This document shows, piece by piece, positions 1 through 12,789 of a DNA stretch of 64,000 nt. Position numbers and translations under genes: made by a program. The first letter of the stretch is position 1. The number at the start of each line of letters is the position of its first letter. The stretch comes from Antedon mediterranea (taxonomy: Eukaryota; Echinodermata; Crinoidea; Comatulida; Antedonidae): assembly GCF_964355755.1 (NCBI RefSeq), contig NC_092680.1, positions 3,883,001 through 3,947,000 on the forward strand, given 5' to 3'. The notes beneath the pieces were generated by a model. That model saw only the letters and a list, made by a program, of their open reading frames with translations, searched no databases and was not told the DNA's origin.

Positions 1-357
1 AATAATAATTATGAAGCCAATTAGTGGCATACCTTACATTGTGGAGGATGAATGATGACAGCAAATACAAAGAAATACTGAGTGAGAATTTAGTGAGCTT
101 GTAATACTTTCAGTAATCTGGAGATAATGAATACGAGGAAATGAAATTAAACCGCATCAATCGCTTCATGTATCAATCATACGGTATTTGATTTTACGCT
201 TCTGTGCTTTTCAACTTATGAAGCTGTGATTCTTTTAAAATATCTGTCATCGAATCTGTAGAGTAATGGTTGAGTAGCAACCAAAAAAAAGCATGAGCCT
301 TCCTTCCACAAGAGTTAAAAGTAATCTTTCATTTCCACAACATATGTGAATATATAA

Positions 358-552
358 CTCGCTCTTTATAAGCAGAACACAAACATCAAGTATCCCGGAC
401 AATTCAGAACCAAGAAAGACATCAAACAACTTAAACAACTAGCCAATGAAAGATCCGATTGGAAGAAACTGGTAAGAGATATACGGAGCAGCCCAAGCAG
501 AAATGTTGGCAGACTTTTCAGCGGAGAGGCAGTAATCATCATCACTATGTGA
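358..552 (+). mobile_element. LINE reverse-transcriptase C-terminal relic
   Basis: An open frame without its own start, ending in TGA at 550-552, reads like the last residues of a non-LTR retrotransposon polyprotein: a basic helix containing LKQLANERSDWKKLVRDIR, then a short tail. The pattern 'LANERSxWKKLVxDI' is typical of LINE ORF2 C-termini in my knowledge of the family; the assignment is inferred from this short stretch alone. An in-frame stop at 355-357 cuts it off upstream, so it is a dead fragment, and the rest of the element is not recognisable to its left. Confidence 0.4.
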
Positions 553-1397
553 CTATATACAGCTGTTGAGTCAAAAAGTCATATTAGTTCATTGTACGCA
601 TGTGGAGATATTGGGACGATTTCCTCGCTTCTAAGCCTGACACAGGTTTGATGGTTTCTAGGTTCGGGCAAAAACCAATGACACACCGATTGACCTGACC
701 TAGGTTGGTAGTCGTAGCTACCTATTAATAGCTGCATAGTTCTGCAGCAAGTTGCGAAAAAAATGTTGGTAATATGCTTTCGGGTGTTAAGCGACAGTGA
801 CCACCATTCAACTCCTGTATCTATTGCACATTTTGATAGCCTTTAGAGCAGAAAGCATTTCATAACAGTGCATTATTTTGTGTTTGTAAAATAATATTTA
901 CAGTTAATGAACAATTTTTTGTTTGGCAAAGTATGAGTTTAAGGTCCCTGGATTCGCTACACATCAAGGAAATTCAATTACTTTAATTTTCAATTAGGAA
1001 TCAAGTTAGATAATTTTATTAATAATATCAAATGACTGTTGATAATATAAAAACATAATTTAATTATGAAGTACTAGTCGAAGGTTAGAAATCTATTAAA
1101 ATAATACAATCTGTCAATTTGAATCTGTATCACCTAATTAGATAGTTATTTGGTTGTATTAATTATAGTTCATCTCATATTGACAATTATCTAGACTAAT
1201 GTAAATTAATTACCAAGATTAATTTTAGTAATTTATTCTTTAAAAGAAAATTAATAAAATAATGTTTGAAGACTTGACTGTAAAACTCAGTCAATATAAC
1301 ATTTTAAGACACATATTGAAACTAATTCAAACCCAGAACAAATCAATCCGAGATTAGAATCTTTGATAATATGTAGTGTTCTTTTTACTGTATATAG

Positions 1398-1613
1398 CTT
1401 TGGTTCGCATTTGGGATGAATGCAACGATGTAGGAGGAAAGGAAGTGAATTGACCAATCACAAGCGCAATGGCGTAATGGCTATGACCGCTCATTGGCTA
1501 AATCTAGATAAGTCCAATCCAACTCCAGCGTAGGGTTATGATAGTCTTAAAAATTACTTATGGTGAGTTTTTCAGATCCTTGTGTTTGCATCCAAGTGGG
1601 AACCAAGCTTTAG
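1398..1613. mobile_element. diverged MITE, family 1 (TTGGTTCCCACTAG ends)
   Basis: The right end reads AAGTGGGAACCAAGCTTTAG, the same terminus as the clearer copies at 44401-44605 and 32966-33164. The left end (TTTGGTTCGCATTTGGGATG) is a decayed inverted copy. The interior has the family's internal word GACCAATCACAAGCG. It is non-coding and probably mobilised by a transposase encoded elsewhere. Confidence 0.45.
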
Positions 1614-4600
1614 ATTCTAGTTGCCCACATCCATGTTTTGGTCAATTGACCATGTTTCTGGCAGCAGTCCATACATTACATTATTACCTACAATTATGAA
1701 AAATATGCTTTATAATGATTTTCAGCTTAAAGAAAATCTAAAAATACATTCAAAATTGAAAAGTTAAGAATCAACTAATTTATCAAAATGTGGTTAACAA
1801 TTTTTTTTTGCAATTCACGGTTTTTTAACCAGTAATTTACTAAATGGAATACTTGATTGATTCGGTAGAGCATAGCTTGAATTTCCTTTCCTTTGTAGCT
1901 GTCCTACCATTATTCACATCTTTAGTTTAGTTTTGCACTTTAAAATCTACTCACTACTAATTCAAAGTTCCTTCGAGACTTCTACAATGTCTATATTTTA
2001 AGAGTGTTTGTACAGTATGTTTGTTCGTATACATTGGTTTTTGGGGGCGTAGTTGGATATCAAAATGACCAGAATTGTACTGGTTTTGGACTAGGGTGGG
2101 GGAGAGGTACCCACTCCCAATCAATAATCAAAAAAACAATTTTTTCTTTTGTTTTAAATTTAATACGATTACGATAAGATTTTCTTTTTGAGAAAAAAAT
2201 TTTTATATAATGTATAAAATGGTGATTAAATTATATAAAAAAATGAATAAGGCAAAAAACCCAAGAAGTGTAAACAATTTGGTACAAAATTTCTTCTAAT
2301 AAATCAAACATTTACCGTTTAAAATGCAATTTGTTTCAAATAATTACTTGTGTTCATCTTCTGTTAAAATCAAACTATAGTATTCTTTAAACAATTAAAC
2401 TAAAAATATTTTTATACCAGAAAGGTAGGTATCTGTAAATAGTATACACTTTAACTAATTTTTCTCTAGTTATCAATTTAAACTGTACAGTGTTTCCAAT
2501 TGTTGTAGCCAATGTAAGGGATGAACATCTTATCTCAGAAATCTGCTTAAGATAATCTGAAAATAAGAGGGTGGTAATACACTGAAATGACGTCAAGATT
2601 GTTTAGATAGGTTGCCATGGTGAAATTCAAATTAACAAGAAATTATAGGATTTGGCAAATTAGCCAGTTTGGCCTTAGGCTAGTGTGTGCATGAAAATTA
2701 AAATTCAAATGCATTTCAACGACTTTACAAAATTGATTTTTAAGTCAAATATTGAATAGAAACTGAATTGAATAAAAACTTCTTATTTTGAATTGAAAAA
2801 TAGAAGAAACTAAGATGTGATTTTTTAATACAGTATACATTTTCAACTTTTTTAATTAAAAAAATAAAATACAATGAAAAAGAATTCAATTTTCCAGTAA
2901 AACCTAAAAGAGAACATCTGTACATTTGTTATTACTTTTGTTATTGAGTTTAATAAAATAGTAAAACACAGTAGAAACTCCTTGGGACAAACCTTGTATA
3001 ATAGTAAAGGGACATAAACTGTATTCTCATAAAAAGAACGAGGGGGAAATAATTATGTGTGTTATGACTATGGCCAACCCCTATTCAGAGGAAACTCCTT
3101 TTAAGGGGACACTTCCTTGGGGGCTGAGTAGGGGTTTTACTTTAGCAAATCCTGATAAGGCAAAATTTAAAAAGTTATACCTTATAAAGAACTGAACAAA
3201 TTCTACGATTATTTAACTTTTGGTGGTTTGTGGGGAGGCCCATAGTTTATGGACTGTACCATTTGTGGACAGGGGTGTTCAATGAAAATGTTTACTTTGA
3301 GTTATATCTCGCTCTTCGAGGAGAAAGGGCTATTGGCGGTTTATCCAAGTAAGCTAGGCACGAAATAGACTAATGTTTTTCTATAATTTATTCTACATTT
3401 TAAAATATTCAAAATCAATCAAAATAAAGGACAAAGTTATTTAGAAGAAACTTTAACATTGTAGTTTTTTCAGAGAACCTGATTAAGGTCATTGTATTAT
3501 TTTATAGCCCTGGAGATGGGAAAGGTAAACAGGTAAACGATAATAAAAGTGAAATTAATATGACAATAAAACAAAAGTCTCGGGAGAAGTGTACAGTACC
3601 AGACTGTCATGCCAATCTCTGAAGTTGGAAAAGGGGTTTTTTTTTGGGTGAAATATAATACATTAAAATTTTCCATTACAATTTCAGATTATGTACTTTT
3701 TGTAAAAGTGGTTGAGACGATTAAACAGTAAAAGTAAAACCATGTTTACATTATACTAGTACAGGCATGATGATCATTAACACTGGTACACATGATTGAT
3801 ATACTGTAGATAGATAGGAATATCATAACACTGGTTCACACGGTACTACAGTACTACTATAATCATACTGCATTGTTTATTTACATGGAGAGCAAAAATT
3901 CCAAAATTGAATATTATTACTCAGTTTAAGCTAACTTAAAATGTTTACTCTCTGACTGAGTCAAAATATTTGTTTATTGACTATACTGTAAATATTCACG
4001 TTCACACTGAGTGACACTTTGTATTGTACGGACACACATACTGTAATCATTGTTTGTATACTTCATTCACACTTGTTACTATACATTTCACGGAAACATA
4101 TTTGCATTCTTGTTTCATTTATTTAGGCAAAACTGGAATGGAATAAGCTTACCGTAATTGAAAAATAAAATGCTATTTTCATTCACGTACTATGTATGTT
4201 GTTAATCTTGTCATATTTATTATTAATTAATAATATTAATTAGCGTAATTAGCGCTTTTAACAATCACCATATAAATAAAAATTAAAAAAAAGAGGATTT
4301 AAATAAATAACAACAGATTAGAATACTACTATACTACAGTATTTATTGTCAAGCAATATTCATTATCATATGACTAATGAGTTTATTAAAAAACTCCAGT
4401 TTATAACCATTGTTAAATTGACAGAGAACCCTTTATGGGTTAAATTAATTATGCTTAATTCATGATAGGAATGTTGAGTACTATCTGTTTATACTTATTG
4501 ATTTTCAACAGCACTAGATCTCTTCATATTGCCTTGCTAATTAAATAGAATCAATATATGGTAATCCTTGAGTGTGTATTGGGTGACATGTACAATAGAA

Positions 4601-4747
4601 TTCTGACAGGCAAAATGGGACTTTAAAGCCTGACTAGATGGAATACAGTGCTGTGACAGTGGCGTAACACAGGGCAAAAGCTCCTGGTTTAACACTCGTA
4701 AGGGACCCTTAAACTCTGGGTAGTTGCATTGTGAAAAAAGCACATTT

Positions 4748-4908
4748 TAAGCTCTGTCTACACTATCAAACTTTATGTGACAAAGAAATGTATATGGACA
4801 AGATGATGTCATATCACTACCATAATTAGGCGTATCACTATCATATTTGGGCACATCACACTCGTTTTTTGTCAAACTAGTTTGATAGTGTAGTACTACG
4901 GAGCTTTA
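4748..4908. mobile_element. MITE, family 2 (AGCTCTGTCTACACTATCAAA ends)
   Basis: A short non-coding palindromic element of about 160 bp. The left terminus begins AAGCTCTGTCTACACTATCA and the right terminus is its imperfect inverted copy (TTTGATAGTGTAG...GAGCTTTA). The inner part holds ATGTCATATCACTACCATA-like inverted words. Related copies lie at about 28952-29094 and 41660-41795, and a fragment at 9565-9660, which shows that this is a dispersed family. Confidence 0.6.
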
Positions 4909-7900
4909 TACTAACTCCATTGTTAAATAAACAGCACCTTTTATATTAACACCATTATGAAATAAAAATAACCATTTTCCCGAATTTAAATTTATGATTA
5001 TCTATACTGTGTGTAGTGTAGTATGTAATCTCTTTTTTGTTAGGCGTCAATTGTGTTCTCTTCCCATCATCTGTTTTGAGTTGTAGATCTAGTCTTATCT
5101 GTTCTTTTTTGTATTTACATTTAGTATTGAAAACTACTAAACTATAATTTTACAAAGAAAGTTTTCTATAATGTATCAAATTCACTGTGGAACTTCTGAC
5201 ACACAGAATCTTACCATAAAAAGGTAATAAACCATGGAGACAAAACAGTATTGTGAAAAAAAAACAACCAATTTTGTGAATCCAGTTTTTTATCTGTTGT
5301 TATTTAATATTGTTGTTGAAAAGAAACCCTATATTTATTTGGTAGAAAAGCAAAAAGTGCTACTGTAGTCTATGTACCAAAGATACAACAATACAGTAAC
5401 TATATTTAACCAAAGTTGTTTTACAGTATACCTATAGGTGGAACAAATCTAATGGACTGAATTTGGCACCTGCCTAGCCATTCACGTTTTTGACACCTTT
5501 ACACAAAAGAACTAAAACATGTTCATTGTTATCACTTCAGGTGTGTTAATCTAACAGGTAGGTTTACCAATACTTTACAAATCCTAAAAATAATAGAACA
5601 ACATTAACAAAAGGGTTTATTGTTATTGTTAATATAATCAGCAATAAACAATGTGGGGGTCGTTTATAGCTAATTTAAAATAGGAAGCATTAAACAATTG
5701 CATTAAAATGGTATATTATAGTTGGTTTACTAAATATAACTAAAGTACACCTACTGTAATTAGATTTGTACACAATTTGCTATCCTTGACCATAAAGTGA
5801 ACTTTTTATTGTTAAAATATTATAAATTAATCTACCACTAGTACTACAGTAGTGTGATCATTTAGTAGTTTTTTTTACACAATTGCGCAATTGCGCTCCA
5901 TGCACCCTTTCTTCAGACAAATCTTAACTGTAACTGCTCAGGTGAAACTATTCCTATAATTTGAAAACCTCTTAAAAAAGTCAGAAACTAAATTCTCTAA
6001 TTTTCTGTAAAAACTGTTTAAATAAAGTTAGAAAAAAAGTGACCGTGTCTGTCAAAATGTTAAGAACCATCTACAGTATGTGTCCAAGTCTAATTCAAAA
6101 TGACCTCAGACAGCAAACACCGGATAACATACATCCACAATGGCTTAATATTTCAACTATACGAACTTACCACAAAATAATGATATAGAAATAAAGAGTG
6201 GCTGTGTAGTTATTCATGTAAGTATTTGATTAAATATTTCATCTTTTATGTGCTACTTAACATTATTCTACAACTGCAGTTTCTGCAGTAACAACATTCT
6301 TTTACTGCAGTAAACTGTGTATGTATTGCTAAACAATGTAAACAAAATGTGCAGTTAAAATAATTCTGACATTAAAATTATTTAACAGACAAAATTGCTG
6401 CAAAATTACTGTAGTAAAAATACCTGAGTTTTCCTGATACAGTCTTTGCAGAGGTTTTTTTAATTTTATTTAGAAATATTGTCATTTATGATTTAATATA
6501 TGGTAATTGACAAAATATTAATTACCGTAACTTCCTACCAAGTGTCAAGTGTTATCTTGTACAATCTAAGTAGGCTATCACTTTCAAGTTAACAGTCAAC
6601 ACTAGTCTCACAAGTTCAAGTATATTTTAGGAACAACCTGTCAGATTCCTTCCAATATGGCACTATACTAAATTTCATCATGCTGTACCTTTCTGTTTAA
6701 AGGCAAATTTACACTAAGCTGTAAACTGTGTAAGCGGACAACCACACTTGTCCCACGTAGAATCTATATCTATCCTGAGCAAGTGTGAAAGAACCTTTAC
6801 CACATTGATTGTTTCTTTATTTGGGGTTTGTTTGTCTGTCATCAATTAATGGGCCATTAATGCTGAACTTTGTCTCATGAATGCTTATCTGGACTTCCAC
6901 TTCCAGGTACAATAGTAAACTGGTACTACTTTTAAACCTTTAATATTCTGCTTTAAATTATTGAATTAAATTGACCATACTTTCTTTACAGAAACAGCAA
7001 AACATTTGTGTTCAATACAAATACTGTACATCAATCTAACAACATTTCTTGTGTCTATTACCTAAATGGGAATGCAGTGTTTAGCTCTGTCAGAAAAACG
7101 CTTCTAAAAATACTGTATGTTTACTTACCAACTTTGGTTGCTTCCTAAGCTTTTTAAACATGTTGCCTTATCTTGTTGTATGATACAATTGGTGGGGAGA
7201 GTCACTATCAAATTTGGTAGCAATTGACTGACTACATTAGTAATGATCCAATCATCTTCCTTCTGTTATAAATTCTGAAATTTAAGAATAATTCAGTTTG
7301 AGGGTTTATTCTCGACTCAAAAATCGATTATTAATATTGCTAAACAAAATTAAATTTTTCCCTGCAACACCAAAATAATAACTAAGTCTTTGTCTTTAGT
7401 ATTGTATTTTTTGCTACACAATTTTAGAAATGTATAGCAATAAGGTTGCTTTGTATTGTATAGCGTTTTGCTATGCTACACTGGCAAAATTATTCCCTGT
7501 GTTGCACACTAAGAATATCCCTCAGTCTAGTCCTTAGACTTTTTTCAAGTGTGGTCCTTCTGGTTGTGAATTTTGGGCAATACACCAGGAGACGATCCCT
7601 ACTCTATTTGACAGTGTACATTACTGCGTTCTTTAACGTGCACATGAGATATGTTTAACAAAAAATAATCAGTATGAAATCTCATAGTTTAGAGTTGATT
7701 TATTAGCCATATTGAATGATGAGGATTTAGAACTTAGCAAGCACTTAAATGACGATAACAGCTCTTATCTTATCACCATGGATTATGTTTCGTTCTCCTT
7801 GCTGCAATACAGTACGTTCAATGCTAAGTTAACCTTCGCTTTACAATGTAAACGTCAGCAAATCTCTAATGTCCACTATGAGGTCAATCACATTGTAGAA

Positions 7901-10386
7901 TAATCTGACCATTTTAAACCAATTAAAAAGAAATGTACAGTACTGTACTTAGTGTTTTTTTAAATTTAATGTTTAAACCTTATTTTGCTTTGATCTAAAT
8001 TTACAATCATTTCTGTACAGAAACAGCAAACATTTTTACCATTACAATCAGCATTTCTTGTGTCAATGCAGACAAATTCTCTCAACCCATTTACACTACA
8101 ATGATTGGAAAGAGGGAGGGGGGGGGGGGGTAATTAAAGAGACATGTACTGTACAGTTTTGATAAAAAAAACCTAAATCTCTAGTTTATGGTAAAAAATA
8201 TAATTTAATAATAATAATAAGGGTTTTGCTGAACAGGATGAAATAATCAATTGTTCGTATTGCCTGTGTGCAAAAAACTACCGTACAGTACAGTGATGTA
8301 TTACCGCACGGTAAGGTGATTAAGTTCAATGTAAGTTTAATTGGCGCAAGATACGTAATCTACATTAATGAGAATTAATGCAGACACCAAGCACAACTGC
8401 AAGAATGTTTATTCAACCTCCAAGTGTTGTGTCAACAAAGACCTATTAAATCATACACACTGCTTCATGGTTACAACATATACCTCGCCTTTTGGAGTTT
8501 TACAATTATTATTATTTAAAATTCTTTAAAATATAATTATCAAATACTGTATGTAGAATCTTCTATAAATGAATACCGGTTAAGGTAAATTATTTTCCTG
8601 AAAAAAACCATAATTTAAAGAAATAATTTTAGATTAAGATTAAGAAGTAAAAATGATTAATGTTTGTTCTTTTTTTATGAAAGTATATTATAACTTTATT
8701 TATTAACTACAAAATGGCCTAAATTCAAATTTATTTCTTTTGTTAGTTTATTTTAAAGTTAGTACAACATGTCACCGGAGAGTTTAGGGTTCTCTTTTTA
8801 TATATGTAATAATCAGAGGATACCATTGCGAAGTTTCTTAACCTTAAAAATAAATGGCTTATTCAAAGTTTGTTGTACAGACTGACACAGTAAAAAATTT
8901 ATATAACTAAATTTCTATTTGGTGTGGTAACTCTAGGCTGCCTAAGGAAGTTGGTCAGAGTGTCTCTTCCTGAAACTGAATTGACTAATTAAACTGGTTA
9001 ATTCAGAGCTTTTTAAACAAACATTAAGATTAAGAAATAAATGGCTTATTTTATAATAAACCTTGTTAAAGTTTTTATATATTTTACCTCCCAGTGACAA
9101 TACATATAAATTACTATGTACAGTAAGTATTAATTTAAAAACTAAATATAATTTTTTAGTCTGTAATTCCAGAGAAAAATATGCTTTAATCTCAACAAAC
9201 ATACATTAATCAACTTTAAGAGAAAGTCAACTGTAAATTGTGTTCTCCTTCTGTCTGCAGTAATTTGTTAAGTTGAAAGATATTCATATAAAGCAGTATT
9301 TGTATTGTAGAAGATGTTGCTAATGCACTTGTCAATTGTATGACCCACTATACAACTCCCGGGAGAGGTGCGTCATTTACAAATAATTATTGACATTGGG
9401 GTACGTCAAAAAACCTAAATGGTACGTCACATAATGAGCAATGGTGTGTCAATGTCCGTCACTTTACCACCCACAATATCACAGTGGGTCAAAATTGGTG
9501 CATCATGGTCACCTAACTGAAGGTAAGTCACATTTTTTTCGCACAACGCAGACAAAAAAGTGTGTCTAAATATTAATGTGGTAGTGATATGCTCAAATAT
9601 GATAGGATATGAAAGCATCATGTCCATATATGGGCACATCATACATATTTTGTTTGGTCATAAAAATGGTAAAATCATCAAACAAATAGAAAAATAAAAA
9701 TTGCATACCATAAAGTCAATTGGTAACATTCATATCATAAGAAAAGAACAGCAGATAGTGTAGGATCGATCCAAGTGTATAGCTACTGTGCATGCCTAGG
9801 TAAAAGAAGTCGAATATAAGCTAAGCCCACATAGGGTCAACAGTCACCCCTCTTCGACGTCTTTTTCTCGTATTGCCGATCTTATTTTTTGGGGAAACGG
9901 AGTGACTTTCCATACCACCTTTGTGTCAATCAGTTTCTGTTAAAGGATATACATCACTCACTAGTAACTAAAAGACGTGAAATAATAGTTAAGATTGGAA
10001 TGATAATAAACAACAACAATAACGATACTTACAATTACTCGTTGTTTTATCTCCAATTTAACACCTCGTATCTTGTAAACAAAACCACTAAAATACTCAC
10101 AACACCGCCGTGGTTGTTTTTTTGGACCTAAATGATGATAAATGGTCGTTGACAAAAACAAATAGAGGGCGCTATTACAATTTTTTCAGTCGTCGAAAAG
10201 TATTAGATGGGTTTGAAGCAGTCTGGTAGGCCCTCTACTAGGCCTTGGTCCCAGGAAATTGCATTTATTCATTGTAATATGAAATGAAATATTATAAGTT
10301 TCCAGTACTAGCCCACTATGATTGGGGTGGGGCGTAGCTAGCTAAGACAATTATTTTGAGAATATATCTGTATAATATTTCATTCG

Positions 10387-10838
10387 TATGCTAATACACT
10401 GTGCTCAAGTGGACCCAATTTGGAGCTAGTGGACAAGGGGAGCACAGTGGTATATAATATAAATAAAGTCACCAAATTGTAATAAATTTAAGAAAAAACA
10501 ATATTCTTTGTGTTTCCTTAGGCAGAGTCAATGTTCTTAAAAATGGTTACGTCAGTAGATTAAGTTTATATTATAAAATCTGTTTCGTTTCTGAGTTGCT
10601 GTAATTGTCGTTGTATCTGTTAAACCAAGCTGTAAGTGGTGTATTTGTTGCTGCTGTTGCTTCTGGTTTAAACAAATATCTTTTCGTATGTTAATACACT
10701 CATTAAGTGGACCCAATTTGGCACCAGTGGATCACGTTAATATAAAACAGAAATAAGTCACTGAATTTTCCGTCACATCTTGTATGTCCGATACACTGTC
10801 CTCCAGTTGATTACATTTGGCGCCAGTTGAGCACAGCG
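10387..10838. promoter_or_regulatory. three copies of a ~50 bp motif upstream of the His/Tyr-rich gene
   Basis: Three similar blocks lie at about 10387-10440, 10684-10734 and 10780-10838. The first two share TTCGTATGYTAATACACT, followed by AAGTGGACCCAATTTGG and a CAGTGGA-like end. The third is looser (GATACACTG...ACATTTGGCGCCAGTTGAGCACAG). They sit 0.2-0.7 kb upstream of the probable first exon of the gene at 11.06 kb. A regulatory role is only inferred from position; a decayed tandem repeat is equally possible. Confidence 0.3.
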
Positions 10839-11059
10839 AAATAGTCACATTCAAAAACATTGAGAAAAATACTTCTGGAATTCAAAAATATTTTAAAGTA
10901 GATATATATATATATATATACAGTACTAAACCACTAATAAATTAAGTTATACAAAGGAAATCTAACAACAGGAGCTCCAGAGATCAAGGGTTTCATTTGT
11001 GGCTACGACACGAAGTTCCACGCCCTTTGAAATAAAAGGCACTGAGCGTCGGTGGTCTA

Positions 11060-11141
11060 CACAGTAGTAGTAGTATTGGTGGTATTTGTCGCAGCCAGAC
11101 ATTACGTTCAAAGGACAGTTACGAGTTCCTATCTTGGCAAG
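11060..11141 (+). other. probable 5' UTR exon of the His/Tyr-rich secreted protein gene
   Basis: The segment ends in a strong donor, CAAG|GTGAGC, with the GT at 11142-11143. It pairs with the acceptor at 11921-11923, which is preceded by a textbook branch-point word (TACTAAC, 11904-11910) and a pyrimidine run. The 5' boundary is approximate; an AATAAAAG box at about 11031-11038 could serve as a TATA-like element. No transcript evidence is available from sequence alone. Confidence 0.4.
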
Positions 11142-11931
11142 GTGAGCTCAGTGTCCTGTGGTTAGATTGCCTTGCTTTATAACGCATGATATTAGAAGAT
11201 TTTCTTCAACAAGTTTTGTAGGCTACAAAGTCCATATAATAATGTTTTATGAGTGGTCCCTAACTTATAATGTACGATATCGCATTCAGACGGTGAATGA
11301 TCATTGAATGTTTTTCAGAACATTTCATTTTCCTTTAAAATTCCATTATAATATATTCATATCTTTTATAAAATGTCGTTTCCAGACTACCAGCAACGTT
11401 ATTACTTATTAATAGTAGTTTTGACTAAAAAAAAAATACACCGTCTGCCGAGTTTATTTAAAATTTTGAACAACGTTTGTGCAGACACTCATCAAAGTGA
11501 ACACATTTGAGTGAGAGGTCCGGTTGGCGTAGGAGAGGTAAAACGTATTTAAGTATCATAGCTTAAAATTAGCCTTTATTCTATTATTTCGCACATTATT
11601 ATACGCTATCGACTCTTTACGTAACAGTAATTTTTCTTCGTTTGATCCGCTGTTTGTTCTCAGATGGATTTTAAGGGTGCAAAGAGCGAAATGGAATTTC
11701 GTTCTTTAGTCACTATATTTTCCCGCATCTAGCCCCCGGCCGCCCTGAATACTAGATCCTGTGCCTCCTGAGCGGGCCAGTGACTACCTACTGTAGGCCT
11801 ACTCTTTAATAGGAATTATAATTATACTGTACAGTATATACATTCCCAAACTACTGTATTGTAAAAGACGTTTACACTTTTAAAACTGTATAAACAAAAT
11901 ATTCTACTAACTGTTTCTTGTAGAAGAAAAC

Positions 11932-12384
11932 ATGCATCTATTTGCCAGTTGGTTTCTGTTGGTACTCAGTCTTAGTGGAGCATTGCCTCTACAGACTACC
12001 AACCTACCTGATGGCCGTATATCTACTTCTGTAGATATACCACAAATAGCAGAAGGAAGCAACCTAAACGAAGTTACACCAGTTGATGCTATAGCAGAGG
12101 CCGAAGAAGCTGGACCCATATTCAAGAGTGACTCCAGAGTTCAAGAAATTGCTAATGATGTGTCACCTGATCAAGTCAATAAAGGATTTTTCCATTGGTG
12201 CTTCTGGCATCATCGTCGGCACGTGATCATTGTACACCACTACCATCCGTACTATCACCATTACTATTACCATCATTATTATCATCCTTATTATCGTCAC
12301 TATTGTTATCATCATTACTATCATCCATATTATCGTCATTATCACTACCACCATCATTACTGGCGTCGTCGTCACTGGTTTTAG
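11932..12384 (+). CDS. secreted His/Tyr-rich repeat protein
   Basis: A 150-residue ORF, eight bases after a strong splice acceptor. Residues 1-20 form a hydrophobic signal peptide (MHLFASWFLLVLSLSGALPL). Residues 21-87 are non-repetitive and acidic between about 41 and 80. Residues 88-150 contain 22 His and 19 Tyr of 63, with tandem 13-residue units starting at His105, His118 and His131 (consensus HPYY[HR]HYxYHHxY), and the chain ends in RRRHWF. Cys90 and Cys125 are the only cysteines. A poly(A) signal (AATAAA) lies at 12728-12733. The family is not recognised. Composition suggests extracellular zinc or copper binding, tyrosine cross-linking in a matrix or adhesive, or a histatin-like cationic peptide cut from an acidic proprotein; none is proven. 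Low-complexity CAY/TAY DNA opens other frames too, but the signal peptide, the unique N-terminal two thirds and the single stop favour this frame. Confidence 0.75.
   Translation: MHLFASWFLLVLSLSGALPLQTTNLPDGRISTSVDIPQIAEGSNLNEVTPVDAIAEAEEAGPIFKSDSRVQEIANDVSPDQVNKGFFHWCFWHHRRHVIIVHHYHPYYHHYYYHHYYHPYYRHYCYHHYYHPYYRHYHYHHHYWRRRHWF
12244..12360 (+). repeat. three 39-bp in-frame coding repeats (13-residue HPYY units)
   Basis: Units 12244-12282, 12283-12321 and 12322-12360 each encode 13 residues starting HPYY. Units 2 and 3 share HPYYRHY; unit 1 has HPYYHHY. The bases are almost all CAY and TAY codons, so the DNA is also a quasi-microsatellite prone to slippage in multiples of 3. Confidence 0.8.
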
Positions 12385-12727
12385 ACATTTAAATTGTTCT
12401 AAGCCTCTAGGCCTAGTAGTACTACTACTAGATTGATAATGTCAACATTGGATTAAAATTGCTTTAAATGAACATTTTTGTAGGCCTACTCTTTTTGTCT
12501 TTTAATGTTCTACATTTGTTATTTAAAAGAAAAAATAGTTTCGTCCCTTTCGGAATTCTATCCGTGATTAAGATTACGCCGAGCAGAACAAAATGCAACT
12601 TTGACGTGCCATAGGCAATAACGTCAGCAGCAGCAACCAACAACAACTTCCGTTGTGAACGTCGTTATACACGATCAACATGCGAAGTAAAACCACATAA
12701 AAAGTAATTTGAAGGTACTTTTTAAGA

Positions 12728-12733
12728 AATAAA
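12728..12733 (+). terminator. poly(A) signal of the His/Tyr-rich gene
   Basis: AATAAA about 345 bases after the stop codon, the first good signal downstream on the plus strand. Confidence 0.5.
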
Positions 12734-12789
12734 TCTCACTTTAGATCAAGATTAATATTTACTTCACCGTATGGATGTGCAAACCTATA

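Larger units (their letters stand above)
553..10386. other. gene-poor intergenic region
   Basis: About 10 kb of AT-rich DNA in which neither strand shows an open frame above roughly 85 codons with recognisable protein character, and no chain of short frames with splice signals. It contains MITE-like fragments (about 1398-1613, 4748-4908 and 9565-9660, listed separately where clear), a G homopolymer at about 8111-8131 and many short TACTGTA/CAGTA words. No promoter or RNA gene could be supported. Confidence 0.5.

Noticed and set aside
12163-12436. Overlapping frames on both strands rich in Ile/Met/Val or Ser/Leu
   Set aside because: Shadows of the CAY/TAY repeat of the His/Tyr-rich gene; they lack a signal peptide and unique sequence.
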